Assembly (NCBI GenBank): GCA_036704045.1
Contig: DATNQM010000048.1
Location: 62,001 to 126,000 of the forward strand
Direction: 5' to 3'
Length of the DNA stretch: 64,000 bases
DNA from: Ancylothrix sp036704045
Lineage (GTDB): Bacteria > Cyanobacteriota > Cyanobacteriia > Cyanobacteriales > Oscillatoriaceae
In this document: positions 26,303-35,397 of the stretch, piece after piece
Layout: each line of letters begins with the position of its first letter
Position numbering within the stretch: the first letter of the stretch is position 1
Program-made: the position numbers and the translations under genes
The notes under the pieces: model-generated
Databases searched by the model: none
Seen by the model: the letters and a program-made list of their open reading frames with translations, nothing else
Told to the model about the DNA's origin: nothing

Positions 26303-26739
26303 ATGGGGATTTTATGTCATCCCATCCGCAGATGCACTAACCCGGATAGTTTTTGACTGAATAGAGTTTAGCAGCAAGTGGGTAATTGATGTTTGCAATA
26401 TTTCATTTTTGCTTCAACTCTCAAATTTTATAAATCTCTGCCTTTTTTACTTCATTAAGCGCTTTTCTTGATTTTTCTCACCTACCTAAACCGGCTTTTT
26501 AGTTATTTTTCTATGTAAATATTGCTAAGTTCGTTTGCCTGATTTTGTTCTGCTAGTTTTATTTTTTCATCCCATTGACAATGGTTATTATTATCATCAC
26601 AATAGATTTTACCTTATGTTTACCGGCATCTGAAAAACCTTGAGAAATCCTTAACTCAAGGGAAACCCAGACAAAAAAACGGCTAAATTATTAGGACTTT
26701 TTTGCAATAGTAATGGTCTGAGGGAGAAAAAAAACAAAA
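26303..26739. promoter_or_regulatory. Porin upstream region with a Fur-like site
   Basis: 437 bases between the divergent permease and porin genes, A/T-rich and without an open frame. At about 26578-26600 the minus strand reads TGATAATAATAACCATTG, which resembles a Fur box built from GATAAT-type hexamers. Porins of this family are linked to iron uptake, so Fur control is plausible. The match is imperfect. Confidence 0.35.
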
Positions 26740-28395
26740 ATGGCAAAAAATTTTGGTAAGTCTTTACAAAGAACTAAATTTGTGCTAAGAGCCAGCTTAG
26801 CAGTTTTGGCAGGCGGGCCAGCAGTAGCTTTGCCAACACCCGAACCCCTCAACCAAACTACTCCCAGAGTAAGTGATCTCGCTCCTCAACAGACCGAACT
26901 CAACAACACATCCCTCTCTCAAGTGACCTCGGTTTCCCAACTCTCCGATGTCCAACCTACCGACTGGGCATTCCAAGCCTTGCAGAATTTGGTTGAGCGT
27001 TATAACTGTATTGCAGGTTATCCCGATGGCACTTTTCGCGGAAACCGGGCCATGACACGCTATGAATTTGCAGCCGGTCTCAACGCTTGTTTAGAACGAA
27101 TCACCGAAATCATCAAACCAGGTGGTAACTTTGTTACCCAAGAAGATTTAGCCATCTTACAACGCTTACAAAACGAATTTACCGCAGAACTTGCCACCTT
27201 ACGCGGTCGTGTAGACTCCCTAGAAGTTCGCACCCGTGAACTCGAAGAAAATCAATTTTCTACCACAACCAAACTCAACGGCGAAGCCATTTTTGCCGCC
27301 GCTGATGGTATCGGTGACGGTTCTAGCGCTGTTCCCTTTGTAGGCAGTAGAGTTCGTTTAAACTTTGATACCAGTTTCACCGGCAAAGACGTCTTGAGAA
27401 CTCGCTTACAAGTCGTCAACATGGCCTCATTTTACCCGGAACATCAGCCCTCTCCAGAAGGCGAACTACGCTTTGGGGCAGGCCCTTTTGGTGAAGCAAG
27501 CACAGATTTTTCAGTTGATGCGCTGTTATACGCCTTTCCCCTCACCGACAAAACCACTGTGATCATCGAAGCCAATGCCGGTGCGGCGGACGACTTCGCC
27601 AATACCATTAACCCGTTTCTTGACGGCGATGGTACAAGCGGTGCGTTATCTAATTTTGCTACCCGAAACCCTATTTATTACTACCTTGGTGGTGCCGGTT
27701 TAGGACTTCGCCACGAATTTAGCGATAAACTCGAACTCAGCTTAGGCTATCTTGCCCCTAATGCTGCTCTTCCTACCGCCAGAAATGGCGTTTTTGATGG
27801 CCCGTATGGTGCCCTGGCCCAACTAACAGTAAAACCCAGTGACCGTTTTGCCCTTGGTTTGACCTATGTTCATTCCTATAACTTTGACTCCCTCACCGGC
27901 AGTCGCCGCGCTAATCTCCGTTCAATTTTAAGTGAAGAAGGAGACTTAGATTTACCAGTTTCTAATGATTCCTTTGGCGTTCAAGCCAGTCTCCAACTTT
28001 CTCCCCGATTTGTTGTCAATGGCTGGGCAGGCTACAGCAAAGTTAACGCTTTGTCAACCCTTGGCGGCCAAATTGACCGAGGTACTGCTGATATTTGGAA
28101 TGGCGCTGTGTCTCTTATTTTCCCTGATTTAGGTAAAGAAGGTAATCTGGGTGCGATTATTGCAGGCGTAGAGCCAAAAGTCACACGCTCAAGTATTGCA
28201 GCAGCAGTGGATGGACTACCAGATGTTTTTGGAGAAGATAAAGATACTTCTTTCCACGTCGAAGCGCTTTATCAATACCAAATCACCGATAACATTGCTA
28301 TTACTCCAGGAATTATTTGGATTAGTGCGCCCGATCATAATAATGATAATTCTGATCTCTTTATTGGGACTATTCGGACGACCTTTACTTTCTAG
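26740..28395 (+). CDS. Cyanobacterial SLH-porin (OprB family, iron-uptake porin type)
   Basis: 551 residues, outer membrane. A signal peptide is followed by a Gln/Thr-rich linker, then an S-layer-homology domain (about 65-120: VQPTDWAFQALQNLVERY, GYPDGTFRGNRAMTRYEFA) that binds the cell wall. Next comes a coiled coil (about 125-170, ending VDSLEVRTRELEENQF), then a beta-barrel to the C-terminus, which ends in an aromatic residue (TTFTF). These SomA/Slr1908-type porins let inorganic ions, including iron, through the outer membrane. A possible Fur site lies upstream and a hairpin follows the stop. Confidence 0.93.
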   Translation: MAKNFGKSLQRTKFVLRASLAVLAGGPAVALPTPEPLNQTTPRVSDLAPQQTELNNTSLSQVTSVSQLSDVQPTDWAFQALQNLVERYNCIAGYPDGTFRGNRAMTRYEFAAGLNACLERITEIIKPGGNFVTQEDLAILQRLQNEFTAELATLRGRVDSLEVRTRELEENQFSTTTKLNGEAIFAAADGIGDGSSAVPFVGSRVRLNFDTSFTGKDVLRTRLQVVNMASFYPEHQPSPEGELRFGAGPFGEASTDFSVDALLYAFPLTDKTTVIIEANAGAADDFANTINPFLDGDGTSGALSNFATRNPIYYYLGGAGLGLRHEFSDKLELSLGYLAPNAALPTARNGVFDGPYGALAQLTVKPSDRFALGLTYVHSYNFDSLTGSRRANLRSILSEEGDLDLPVSNDSFGVQASLQLSPRFVVNGWAGYSKVNALSTLGGQIDRGTADIWNGAVSLIFPDLGKEGNLGAIIAGVEPKVTRSSIAAAVDGLPDVFGEDKDTSFHVEALYQYQITDNIAITPGIIWISAPDHNNDNSDLFIGTIRTTFTF

Positions 28396-28406
28396 GTAAA
28401 ATTTTA

Positions 28407-28428
28407 GGTTGGGTAAATAAACCCAACC
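28407..28428 (+). terminator. Hairpin after the porin gene
   Basis: GGTTGGGT/ACCCAACC arms around a six-base loop, 12 bases after the stop. There is no strong T-run, so termination is probable but not certain. The same GGTTGGGTT motif forms part of the dispersed repeats at both window ends. Confidence 0.6.
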
Positions 28429-28550
28429 AACCTACTTTACTTCAGCTTGATTGCTTGCTAAAATTTGAGACGGTTCATGGGTGCAATTAATTTGCTGTTA
28501 TTCTTTTTGAAGCTAATTTTTTGTAAGCAATCGCAAGCCGGAGTGCTGCC

Positions 28551-29030
28551 GTGATCCCAAGAAACCAGGTTTTGACTTTCCAGATGACGATAGTTGTTGC
28601 TTTGTTGATGGCCGGTTGTGGCAATCAAAAAGCCCAAGAATGTAATAAACTCATTACAGCAATTAATCAAGGACATTCACTTGTTAGCAATTTTAAAGGC
28701 AAAGATGCACCGGCCGCCAGCAAGTTAACCCAAGATTTAGATAAGGTGATTAAACAACTCGAAACGCTTGAATTAAAAGATAAAAAATTACAAGCTTTTC
28801 AGAAGCAGTTTAGCAATATTTACAGTAATTTAAGTGCAGCTTTTTACAATACTTCCCAAGCCTTGCGTAGCGCCGCAGTAGCTAGAACTAAGCCTGGAGG
28901 AATGGAACAATTACAGAAAGCTAAACAACAGGTAGAAGCAGCCGGAAAAGTGGCAGAAGAATCGGCAAAAAAAGCAGATTTATTAGGAGAGGAAATTAAT
29001 AAATATTGCACCGGCAAAGCCAATAGTTAA
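28551..29030 (+). CDS. Small hypothetical lipoprotein
   Basis: 159 residues starting at GTG, with GGAG seven bases upstream. An ATG 33 bases later is an alternative. The lipoprotein signal ends at LLMAGC (Cys23). The rest is almost entirely helical and charged, with heptad-like stretches (LTQDLDKVIKQLETLELKDKK and LQKAKQQVEAAGKVAEES). It also has cysteines shortly after the lipobox (QECNKL) and near the C-terminus (KYCTGK) that could pair. The family is not recognised. Its stop codon overlaps that of the convergent gene in a shared TTAA. Confidence 0.65.
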   Translation: MIPRNQVLTFQMTIVVALLMAGCGNQKAQECNKLITAINQGHSLVSNFKGKDAPAASKLTQDLDKVIKQLETLELKDKKLQAFQKQFSNIYSNLSAAFYNTSQALRSAAVARTKPGGMEQLQKAKQQVEAAGKVAEESAKKADLLGEEINKYCTGKANS

Positions 29031-29521
29031 GAATGGATTTCTAAGTTTAAAATAAATTGGCCAAGCTGGATTTTTTCAGACCACAGTTCATACTCTAAAC
29101 GCAGGTGTTCGGGGTGGGTTTTACCTGTGAGAGTTAGGTTCCGAGTAAAGTTTCTCAGGCGTACCTGGTTATGACTTTTCATGGTTTCGTTTTGCAACCA
29201 ATAGCGGCTAATGCCATACATTCCCTTTTCCCACAAATGACGATAGCTAAATTGCCCATTGCCTTGCATCGTCATTATGACGCGGTACGGGGAAATTTCT
29301 AACCACAATAGACGCGAAGATTTTTCTGGGAGTGGAGAAGTTTTTTCGGGGATGCCGGCTCTCATATATACTGGTTCGGGAATTGCTGGCTCACTTAAAA
29401 GTAAGTGAAAGCTTTCTCGGTCTTTTTGATAAAGTGTACCAGCCGTTTCCACAACTGACCAAATCGGTAGGTCAGTGGAAATTACCGATAGACAAACAGG
29501 CTTGCGATGATGGGTCAGCAT
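29027..29521 (-). CDS. Hypothetical protein
   Basis: 164 residues from the ATG that begins MLTHHRKPVCLSVISTDLPIW. The frame extends 13 codons upstream, but that part is less convincing. It is soluble, with no signal peptide or membrane segment and many aromatic and basic residues (QFSYRHLWEKGMYGISRYWLQ). The C-terminus (LRLEYELWSEKIQLGQFILNLEI) looks like beta strands. I recognise no family. A long hairpin (29560-29627) lies in its leader. It is convergent with the small lipoprotein gene. Confidence 0.6.
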   Translation of the reverse strand: MLTHHRKPVCLSVISTDLPIWSVVETAGTLYQKDRESFHLLLSEPAIPEPVYMRAGIPEKTSPLPEKSSRLLWLEISPYRVIMTMQGNGQFSYRHLWEKGMYGISRYWLQNETMKSHNQVRLRNFTRNLTLTGKTHPEHLRLEYELWSEKIQLGQFILNLEIHS

Positions 29522-29559
29522 AGCTTTACAAAAGAGTAATTTTTTTGGAGCGACAAGCA

Positions 29560-29627
29560 AAAAGTCGGTTTCAAAGGAAAATTAAGGGTGTAAGATCGGC
29601 TGGTCGCTACCCTGGAACCGATTTTTG
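29560..29627. other. Long hairpin in the leader of the gene at 29027-29521
   Basis: Outer arms AAAAGTCGGTTTC and GGAACCGATTTTT (one bulge) enclose an inner GGGT/ACCC stem. It lies 39-106 bases upstream of the minus-strand ATG and 210 bases upstream of aroA on the plus strand. On the plus strand it ends in CCGATTTTT and could act as a terminator. On the minus strand it could be a structured leader. Confidence 0.5.
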
Positions 29628-29836
29628 ACAGCCTTCGTGTGTGAGTTGTGTTTTAGTGGATCTCAGAAAAGGGGAGAATAAAATTTAGGGCCGAAAAGAG
29701 ATTCGCAACAGACAACGGTAAGCCCAGCTTTATTGCAGGCATTTTTTACCCAGGGGAACCGTCGCTAGTTAGTGTTTCCATAGGTGACAAGAAAGCGGTA
29801 GGATGACGCATAAGCATCCCTCATCAGTCTATCCCA

Positions 29837-31183
29837 ATGCCTGACCTGTACGTCATCTCTAAAAATACTGATTCTCATCAACAATTGCTTGTTACTAACC
29901 CTCCTTCGGGTTTATCTTTGTCTGGACGTATCCGCGTTCCTGGGGATAAGTCGATTTCGCACCGGGCTTTAATGTTGGGTGCGATTGCTTCTGGTGAAAC
30001 GACTATCGAGGGGTTGCTTTTAGGTGAAGACCCCCGGAGTACGGCTGCTTGTTTTCGGTTATTAGGGGCAGAAATTTCTGAACTTAACACCGAACGAGTA
30101 CAAGTACGGGGAGTTGGTTTGGGCCAGTTAAATGAGCCTGTGAATGTTTTGGATGCCGGTAATTCTGGTACGACAATTCGTTTAATGTTGGGATTGTTGG
30201 CCGGCCATTCTGGAAAGTTTTTTAGTATCACCGGCGATGGATCTTTGCGTTCACGTCCTATGTCTCGTGTGGTTAAGCCTCTACGAGAAATGGGGGCTCA
30301 AATTTGGGGCCGTAATGCCGGCTCGCTTGCTCCTATTGCCGTAAATGGCCAAGTTTTAAAACCAATTCATTATCATTCTCCCATTGCTTCAGCGCAGGTA
30401 AAATCTTGTGTTTTGTTGGCCGGTTTGCTGGCTGAGGGCGAAACGACTGTCACAGAACCGGCCCTCTCCCGCGACCACAGCGAACGAATGTTAAGAGCTT
30501 TTGGCGCAAAAATTCACACTAACCCTGAAACAAATAGTGTGACAGTAACCGGCCCTGCTAATCTTCATGGGCAGCCGGTGGTGGTGCCGGGCGATATCAG
30601 TTCTGCGGCTTTTTGGTTGGTTGCAGCTTCGATTGTACCTGGTTCTGATTTGGTTATTGAAAATGTCGGAGTTAACCCAACACGCACCGGCATTCTGGAG
30701 GCGTTGCAGTTAATGGGTGCCGATATTGAGTTGCAAAATCAACGTGAAGTAGCCGGCGAGCCGGTGGCTGATTTGCGGGTGCGTCATACCTCTTTAAACG
30801 CTTGTGAAATTGGCGGTGATATCATCCCCCGCTTAATTGATGAAATTCCGATTTTGGCGGTAGCAGCAGTTTTTGCCAAGGGCACAACAGTGATCCGAGA
30901 TGCAGCGGAGTTGCGGGTAAAGGAAAGTGATCGAATTGCTGTCATGGCAACCCAACTCAACCTTTTAGGAGCCAAAGTAACTGAGTTACCTGATGGGCTA
31001 GAAATCGTTGGTGGTACTCCTTTGGTTGGCGCAGAAGTTGATAGCGCTGATGATCACCGCATAGCAATGAGTTTAGCCATAGCAGCCTTAAACGCAAAAG
31101 GAACCACAACAATCTCACGGGCTGAAGCGGCAGCTATTTCTTACCCAGATTTTACGGCTACACTACAACAAATTTGTCAGTAG
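29837..31183 (+). CDS. aroA: 3-phosphoshikimate 1-carboxyvinyltransferase (EPSP synthase)
   Basis: 448 residues. It transfers the enolpyruvyl group of phosphoenolpyruvate to shikimate-3-phosphate, the sixth step of the shikimate pathway. Signatures are PGDKSISHRALMLGAIASG near residue 34, DAGNSGTTIRLMLGLLAG, GDGSLRSRPMSRV and VKESDRIAVMATQL. The glycine-rich loop LDAGNSGTT and the shikimate-binding Ser-Arg pairs are intact. Two tandem terminators follow. It is monocistronic here. Confidence 0.96.
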   Translation: MPDLYVISKNTDSHQQLLVTNPPSGLSLSGRIRVPGDKSISHRALMLGAIASGETTIEGLLLGEDPRSTAACFRLLGAEISELNTERVQVRGVGLGQLNEPVNVLDAGNSGTTIRLMLGLLAGHSGKFFSITGDGSLRSRPMSRVVKPLREMGAQIWGRNAGSLAPIAVNGQVLKPIHYHSPIASAQVKSCVLLAGLLAEGETTVTEPALSRDHSERMLRAFGAKIHTNPETNSVTVTGPANLHGQPVVVPGDISSAAFWLVAASIVPGSDLVIENVGVNPTRTGILEALQLMGADIELQNQREVAGEPVADLRVRHTSLNACEIGGDIIPRLIDEIPILAVAAVFAKGTTVIRDAAELRVKESDRIAVMATQLNLLGAKVTELPDGLEIVGGTPLVGAEVDSADDHRIAMSLAIAALNAKGTTTISRAEAAAISYPDFTATLQQICQ

Positions 31184-31196
31184 TCAAATGTTTTTG

Positions 31197-31239
31197 GTAT
31201 GAAGCCAGCCCCTAGGAGGGTTTCATACTATTGTTTTTT
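31197..31239 (+). terminator. First terminator after aroA
   Basis: GTATGAA-CC and GG-TTTCATAC arms (31197-31228) followed by TTGTTTTTT. A good intrinsic terminator, 13 bases after the stop. Confidence 0.85.
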
Positions 31240-31252
31240 AGCGGTTTTCAAT

Positions 31253-31286
31253 AAACCCGGTAACTTTTACGAAGCCGGGTTTTTGG
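31253..31286 (+). terminator. Second terminator after aroA
   Basis: AAACCCGG (31253-31260) pairs with CCGGGTTT (31275-31282) and runs into TTTTT. It is a back-up to the first hairpin, and ends just before the next open frame. Confidence 0.75.
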
Positions 31287-31304
31287 CTGATCGGGTTCGG
31301 AAAA

Positions 31305-31829
31305 TTGCTAGACAGGCGGATCTCTCTTAATAAGTCTGATAGCTCAAGGTTCTGTTGGGAATACTGGAGGAAATATCTTAACCAAGATAATTGGTTTTTC
31401 GGGGAAATGTGGCAAAACTTCCATAATGTTTTTTCGGCTGTCAGTACCTATTCTGACTTGTCTCCAGATATTGAAATTCGTCGGTGTGTAAATAATACCT
31501 TGAGTTTACGACCGGCCTTGAGTTTAGATCAGTGGTTTGATTATTTTTGGAGTCCTCTTGGTATTTCAAAGTCGGTAGTTTCTTTTGTTTATACCTATTT
31601 AGAAAAATATTCTGGGCTGCAAATGTCCTGCGTATTACCTGGGGATCGTTTAGAGCAAGACTTAAAATTAACGCTTGTGTGTTGGTTTGACTGGCAATTG
31701 AATTTTTGTGAAGATTTTTTATTATATTTTGGCCTAGATATTAGTGATCGCCTTGATACCTATTCACTTTCTACTATAGAAGATTTTGTGAAGTTTCTCG
31801 ATAGTGAACTAGCAGCGCTTCATTCTTGA
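31305..31829 (+). CDS. Hypothetical protein, possible acyl-carrier-like C-terminus
   Basis: 174 residues from a TTG; no better start is obvious, and the first good ATG is about 35 codons in. The C-terminal half (GDRLEQDLKLTLVCWFDW, then FGLDISDRLDTYSLSTIEDFVKFL) loosely resembles acyl-carrier-like DUF1493 proteins, but I see no clear Asp-Ser attachment motif. The protein is rich in Trp, Phe and Cys. The product is uncertain. It is preceded by two terminators, so it needs its own promoter. The 255 A/T-rich bases downstream contain only a terminator for the opposite gene. Confidence 0.45.
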   Translation: MLDRRISLNKSDSSRFCWEYWRKYLNQDNWFFGEMWQNFHNVFSAVSTYSDLSPDIEIRRCVNNTLSLRPALSLDQWFDYFWSPLGISKSVVSFVYTYLEKYSGLQMSCVLPGDRLEQDLKLTLVCWFDWQLNFCEDFLLYFGLDISDRLDTYSLSTIEDFVKFLDSELAALHS

Positions 31830-32021
31830 ACATTTTTTAAGTTTGCCTACACTTCAGTCATAATTTCAATAATTTTTAATTTTAAAAACTCTTATTTTAT
31901 GCTCTATTAAATTACATTATTAGTATTAATTAGTATTATTAAATAAAGCTTAAAACCTTGTTCTATAGCATTTTAACCTTTCAAAATAAACTCTTTATAG
32001 CGGATTTAGATAGCTTTAAAG

Positions 32022-32061
32022 TAAAATAAAAGCCGACAAAAAACTGTCGGCCTTTATTTTT
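32022..32061. terminator. Bidirectional terminator
   Basis: GCCGACA (32032-32038) and TGTCGGC (32045-32051) with a six-base loop. Both directions run into T-rich tracts. It serves the CAAD gene on the minus strand and possibly the hypothetical gene on the plus strand. Confidence 0.85.
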
Positions 32062-32084
32062 GTCGAGTTAAATTTTACGGCCAG

Positions 32085-32516
32085 TTAAACTTTGTGTTTA
32101 TTGCCTATCACTTGACCCTTGAGATTGTCGATTTCAACAGATAACTCTTTACGATTGCTAGCCCGCAGCAAATAGCGATTAACAAACCAAGCAGTATAAC
32201 CCAAACCAATTAACTCAAAAGTTGGGGCTAAAAGTGGAATATCATTAATTGCATCCAAAACCGAAGCAAGCACCCGCAAAGAAACAAGGGCCGATAAAAT
32301 TAAACCAACCGTAACCAGAGGTCTTTGGTACGAAGAAAAGAAACTACCCAAATATTCTGGTAATTCCGACAAAATTTGCAACACTTGATCTCTGATTTGA
32401 GTCCAGCCGTCATCTGCCGGTGTTTCCGTAGAAATTTTGGCAATTGGGCCACCAGGAGTAGACTCTATTTTTACATCCACTTTGGTTGGTGTTAGGTCTT
32501 GAGTTTCTGAATTCAT
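32085..32516 (-). CDS. curT: CAAD-domain membrane protein, CurT (CURT1) type
   Basis: 143 residues. A disordered acidic N-terminus is followed by an amphipathic helix (WTQIRDQVLQILSELPEYL), then two closely spaced hydrophobic helices (about 68-86 and 92-113), and a charged C-terminal helix. This is the CAAD/CURT1 layout. In chloroplasts and Synechocystis such proteins bend thylakoid membranes at their margins. The CAAD domain also occurs fused to some cyanobacterial aminoacyl-tRNA synthetases as a membrane anchor, but here it stands alone, which favours CurT. Confidence 0.82.
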   Translation of the reverse strand: MNSETQDLTPTKVDVKIESTPGGPIAKISTETPADDGWTQIRDQVLQILSELPEYLGSFFSSYQRPLVTVGLILSALVSLRVLASVLDAINDIPLLAPTFELIGLGYTAWFVNRYLLRASNRKELSVEIDNLKGQVIGNKHKV

Positions 32517-32702
32517 AATCGTTTCGTTGGAATAACGTCCTCGTTAATTATTGCAATTCTTGAATTAGTAAGCGATTTGGAGTCGCTCTGACAAACCCAA
32601 AGTTAGAACCAAAAACAGCTTTATAACCCGCTACGCTATGATCAGCCGAATCCAAGCACTGCGTCAAGAGAAATTAAACTGTTTTGGTTGATATTTTTCA
32701 GC

Positions 32703-33710
32703 TTAGCGTCTCAACCGATCAATAGAAACGGTATTTTGAGCAGTTGGCTGTCCTGCTTCAAACTCTGTAATATTTCCTATGGTAGTGTCGGCAATATTTT
32801 GTACAGCCTCAGCGGTAAAAAATGCCTGGTGGCCCGTAATCAAAACATTGGGGAAAGTCAAGAGGCGTTGGAAAACATCATCTTGAATGACAATTGTTGA
32901 TAAATCTTCAAAAAACAAATCGGCTTCTTGTTCATAGACATCTAACCCTAAATAGCCGATTTTGCCTGATTTGAGGGCAGCGATGACAGAGGTGGCATCA
33001 ATTAGAGCTCCTCGGCTAGTATTTATGAGCATCACGCCATCTTTCATGTGTTGAAGGGTGTCTTCATTGATGAGATGGTAAGTTTCAGGCATCAGGGGGC
33101 AATGTAGACTAATGATATCGGAGGCTGCAAAGAGTTCGGGAAGAGAGACATATTGCATTCCAATTTCTTTGCATTCAGGATTGGGCATGATATCGTAGCC
33201 CAGTAGTTTTGTGCCAAATCCTTTAAGGATTTTCGAGACAATTTCCCCAATTTTGCCGGTGCCAACGATCCCAACAGTCCGGCCATGTAAGTCAAAGCCC
33301 AGCATTCCTTCTAGGGAAAAATTACCCTCACGGACGCGGTTGTAAGCGCGGTGCATTTTGCGGTTGAGGGTTAACATCATGCCAACGGTGTGTTCTGCAA
33401 CGGCGTAGGGAGAATAGGCCGGTACGCGTAAAACAGTCATGTTGCAGTCTTTAGCGGCTTGGAGATCCACGTTATTAAAACCGGCACAACGCAAGGCGAT
33501 TAGTTTTACACCTTGTTTTGCCAATTCGGTAATAGTGGGCCGGTTTAGTTCATCGTTGACAAAGACGCAAACAGCAGCACATTCGTGGGCGAGTATGCAG
33601 GTTGAGAGGTTTAAACGAGGTTCTAAGAAAATTAAGTCGTGTTTATCTTGGTTGGCGGCTTCTAAAAACTGCCGGTCATAAGATTTGGTGCTGAAAACAG
33701 CAACTTTCAT
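32703..33710 (-). CDS. D-isomer 2-hydroxyacid dehydrogenase (D-lactate dehydrogenase type)
   Basis: 335 residues, NAD-dependent. It starts MKVAVFSTKSYDRQFLEAAN, as in fermentative D-lactate dehydrogenases (LdhA/Ddh). The nucleotide-binding GxGxxG is in TVGIVGTGKIG, and the catalytic Arg is in LRCAGFNNVD or NTSRGALID. The Glu lies in the DVYEQEADLFFED region, and the catalytic His in ITGHQAF. It would reduce pyruvate to D-lactate. In cyanobacteria the homologue also acts on related keto acids. It is monocistronic. Confidence 0.88.
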   Translation of the reverse strand: MKVAVFSTKSYDRQFLEAANQDKHDLIFLEPRLNLSTCILAHECAAVCVFVNDELNRPTITELAKQGVKLIALRCAGFNNVDLQAAKDCNMTVLRVPAYSPYAVAEHTVGMMLTLNRKMHRAYNRVREGNFSLEGMLGFDLHGRTVGIVGTGKIGEIVSKILKGFGTKLLGYDIMPNPECKEIGMQYVSLPELFAASDIISLHCPLMPETYHLINEDTLQHMKDGVMLINTSRGALIDATSVIAALKSGKIGYLGLDVYEQEADLFFEDLSTIVIQDDVFQRLLTFPNVLITGHQAFFTAEAVQNIADTTIGNITEFEAGQPTAQNTVSIDRLRR

Positions 33711-33882
33711 CGGTTTTTTTTGTGTTTGTTAACAGGGTTTGGGTTTTGCGGCTAGGGTTTGTTGTGATTGTGTTTTATTTTTAATCGCCATTGGCTTTAT
33801 AAACAATCTTCCCCTAGTAACATTTTGCGGTCTGAGGGCAGGTTTTATGAAATTTGGAAAGACACAGCAAGGGGAGATTCAA

Positions 33883-34950
33883 CTAATCTAAATCTTCTTC
33901 GTTATCCTCCCACCCTTGGCTTTCAGAAAAACCTTGTAATTTTTGATTTTGGCTGCGGCGAGAAATACGGCGGTATTTTTTGGTGTCTAGTTTGGGTTCG
34001 TACTCTTGGGAACCTTTAAGCTTACTTTTAATTTTTAGGGTAGATTCGGCATCGCCTTGGTGTTGTAGTGCTTGTTGCCGGTCTATTACTTCTTCGAGAA
34101 ATTCCAGATAATCTGGATAGCGTTCCCAGTCTCCTCGGACTGCACAATTTGGTTCATCTCGGTGTAAACAATCGGTAAACTGACAACGAGCTTCTGTTAA
34201 TCGCTTTCTGGCTTCAGGAAAAAAGTCTGCTAGTTCTTCTTCACTACAAGTCAAGTCTGGTTGATTAAAACCCGGTGTATCGGCCAGTAAACCCCCCAGA
34301 GGTAATTCAAATAACTCAACGTGGCGTGTTGTATGCCGGCCACGATTAAGTTTTCCAGAAACTTCGCCAATTCGTTGTTTAACGCCTGGAATTAAATAGT
34401 TAATAATACTAGATTTTCCAACCCCTGAAGGGCCACAAACAATTGTAATTTGACCGGCCAATTTTTCCGAAAGTTGCTCTAGGCCGGTTTGTTCTTTCAC
34501 ACTCACAAAAATTGGTTCATAGCCCCAATCAAGCAAATTATCGCGGATTTCTACGAGTTGTTGGGTGCTTATTAAATCTGATTTATTTAAACACACACAG
34601 GGGCTAATGCCTGTGGATTCAGCTTTTACTAAAAATAAACTTAGTTGGTGCGTATCTAATTCTGGTTCGGCTACAGAAAAAACCAACAAAATTTGATTGG
34701 CATTGGCAACAGCGGGCCGTTCAAGTTGGCTTTGTCGTGGTAAAACTTCCGCTACTGCACCTCTTCCGCCTTCCCAGTCTGGCTCTTCGACAATAACTCT
34801 GTCCCCTACCATAACTTGCTGACCAATTTTCTTTAGTCTGGCTCTGCGGGTACAAAGCAATATTGTTAAAGGTAGAATCGTATCGTCTAGCTGGACGCGG
34901 TAATAATTGGCTTGTACAGCCACAACAGTGCCTATAAGAGCAGAACTCAT
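33883..34950 (-). CDS. rsgA: Ribosome small-subunit-dependent GTPase RsgA
   Basis: 355 residues. An N-terminal OB-fold (about 1-70) is followed by a circularly permuted GTPase, in which G4 (NKSD) comes before G1 (GPSGVGKSS) and G3 (DTPG). A C-terminal zinc site (CQFTDCLHRDEPNCAV) follows, then a charged tail of about 60 residues. RsgA is a late checkpoint in 30S maturation. Its ATG overlaps the stop of the tusA-like gene by four bases, so the two are translationally coupled. Confidence 0.95.
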   Translation of the reverse strand: MSSALIGTVVAVQANYYRVQLDDTILPLTILLCTRRARLKKIGQQVMVGDRVIVEEPDWEGGRGAVAEVLPRQSQLERPAVANANQILLVFSVAEPELDTHQLSLFLVKAESTGISPCVCLNKSDLISTQQLVEIRDNLLDWGYEPIFVSVKEQTGLEQLSEKLAGQITIVCGPSGVGKSSIINYLIPGVKQRIGEVSGKLNRGRHTTRHVELFELPLGGLLADTPGFNQPDLTCSEEELADFFPEARKRLTEARCQFTDCLHRDEPNCAVRGDWERYPDYLEFLEEVIDRQQALQHQGDAESTLKIKSKLKGSQEYEPKLDTKKYRRISRRSQNQKLQGFSESQGWEDNEEDLD

Positions 34951-35225
34951 GCCGAGGCAGAAAGGGTGGCGTTAGCTGTGTCTTGTGGTTTTTGAATTAA
35001 CAAAGCAAAAAAGCCTGTACGTTCTTCAATTGCATTAATGGCGTAACCTTCTATGGCTAGACTTTCCGGGACTTGTTCAATAGGTTCTCCCCCATCCAGC
35101 CATACTTCTAAAAGTTGACCGGCAGCCATTTTATCAAGTTGTAGTTTTGTCCTTACAAAATTAAGAGGGCAAGGAGTTCCTCGCAAATCTAATTTAATAT
35201 CTGGTAATTGCCCAATTTGAGCCAT
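34947..35225 (-). CDS. TusA/SirA-like sulfurtransferase
   Basis: 92 residues. The TusA fold begins KLDLRGTPCPLNFVRTKLQL, with the CPxP-like motif and active Cys19, followed by two further beta-alpha units. TusA-type proteins carry persulfide sulfur to tRNA thiolation, molybdenum-cofactor or other pathways. Which one applies here is unknown. It sits between dnaJ and rsgA on one strand and overlaps rsgA by four bases. I recall this order from other cyanobacteria. Confidence 0.85.
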   Translation of the reverse strand: MAQIGQLPDIKLDLRGTPCPLNFVRTKLQLDKMAAGQLLEVWLDGGEPIEQVPESLAIEGYAINAIEERTGFFALLIQKPQDTANATLSASA

Positions 35226-35397
35226 AGGAATTTTAAAGTTTAGAGTTTACAAAGTAAGGTTTATTTGTTTGAAAAGGGTTGATGAAACCTTGTAAGTTTG
35301 ATTTTAGAATAGACCAGAGAAAGCTATTCATCAATCATTAGGTTTCATCTAAGGTTGGTTGTTTTGAATCTCTGGTTTAAAATTATCGGGATTGAAA

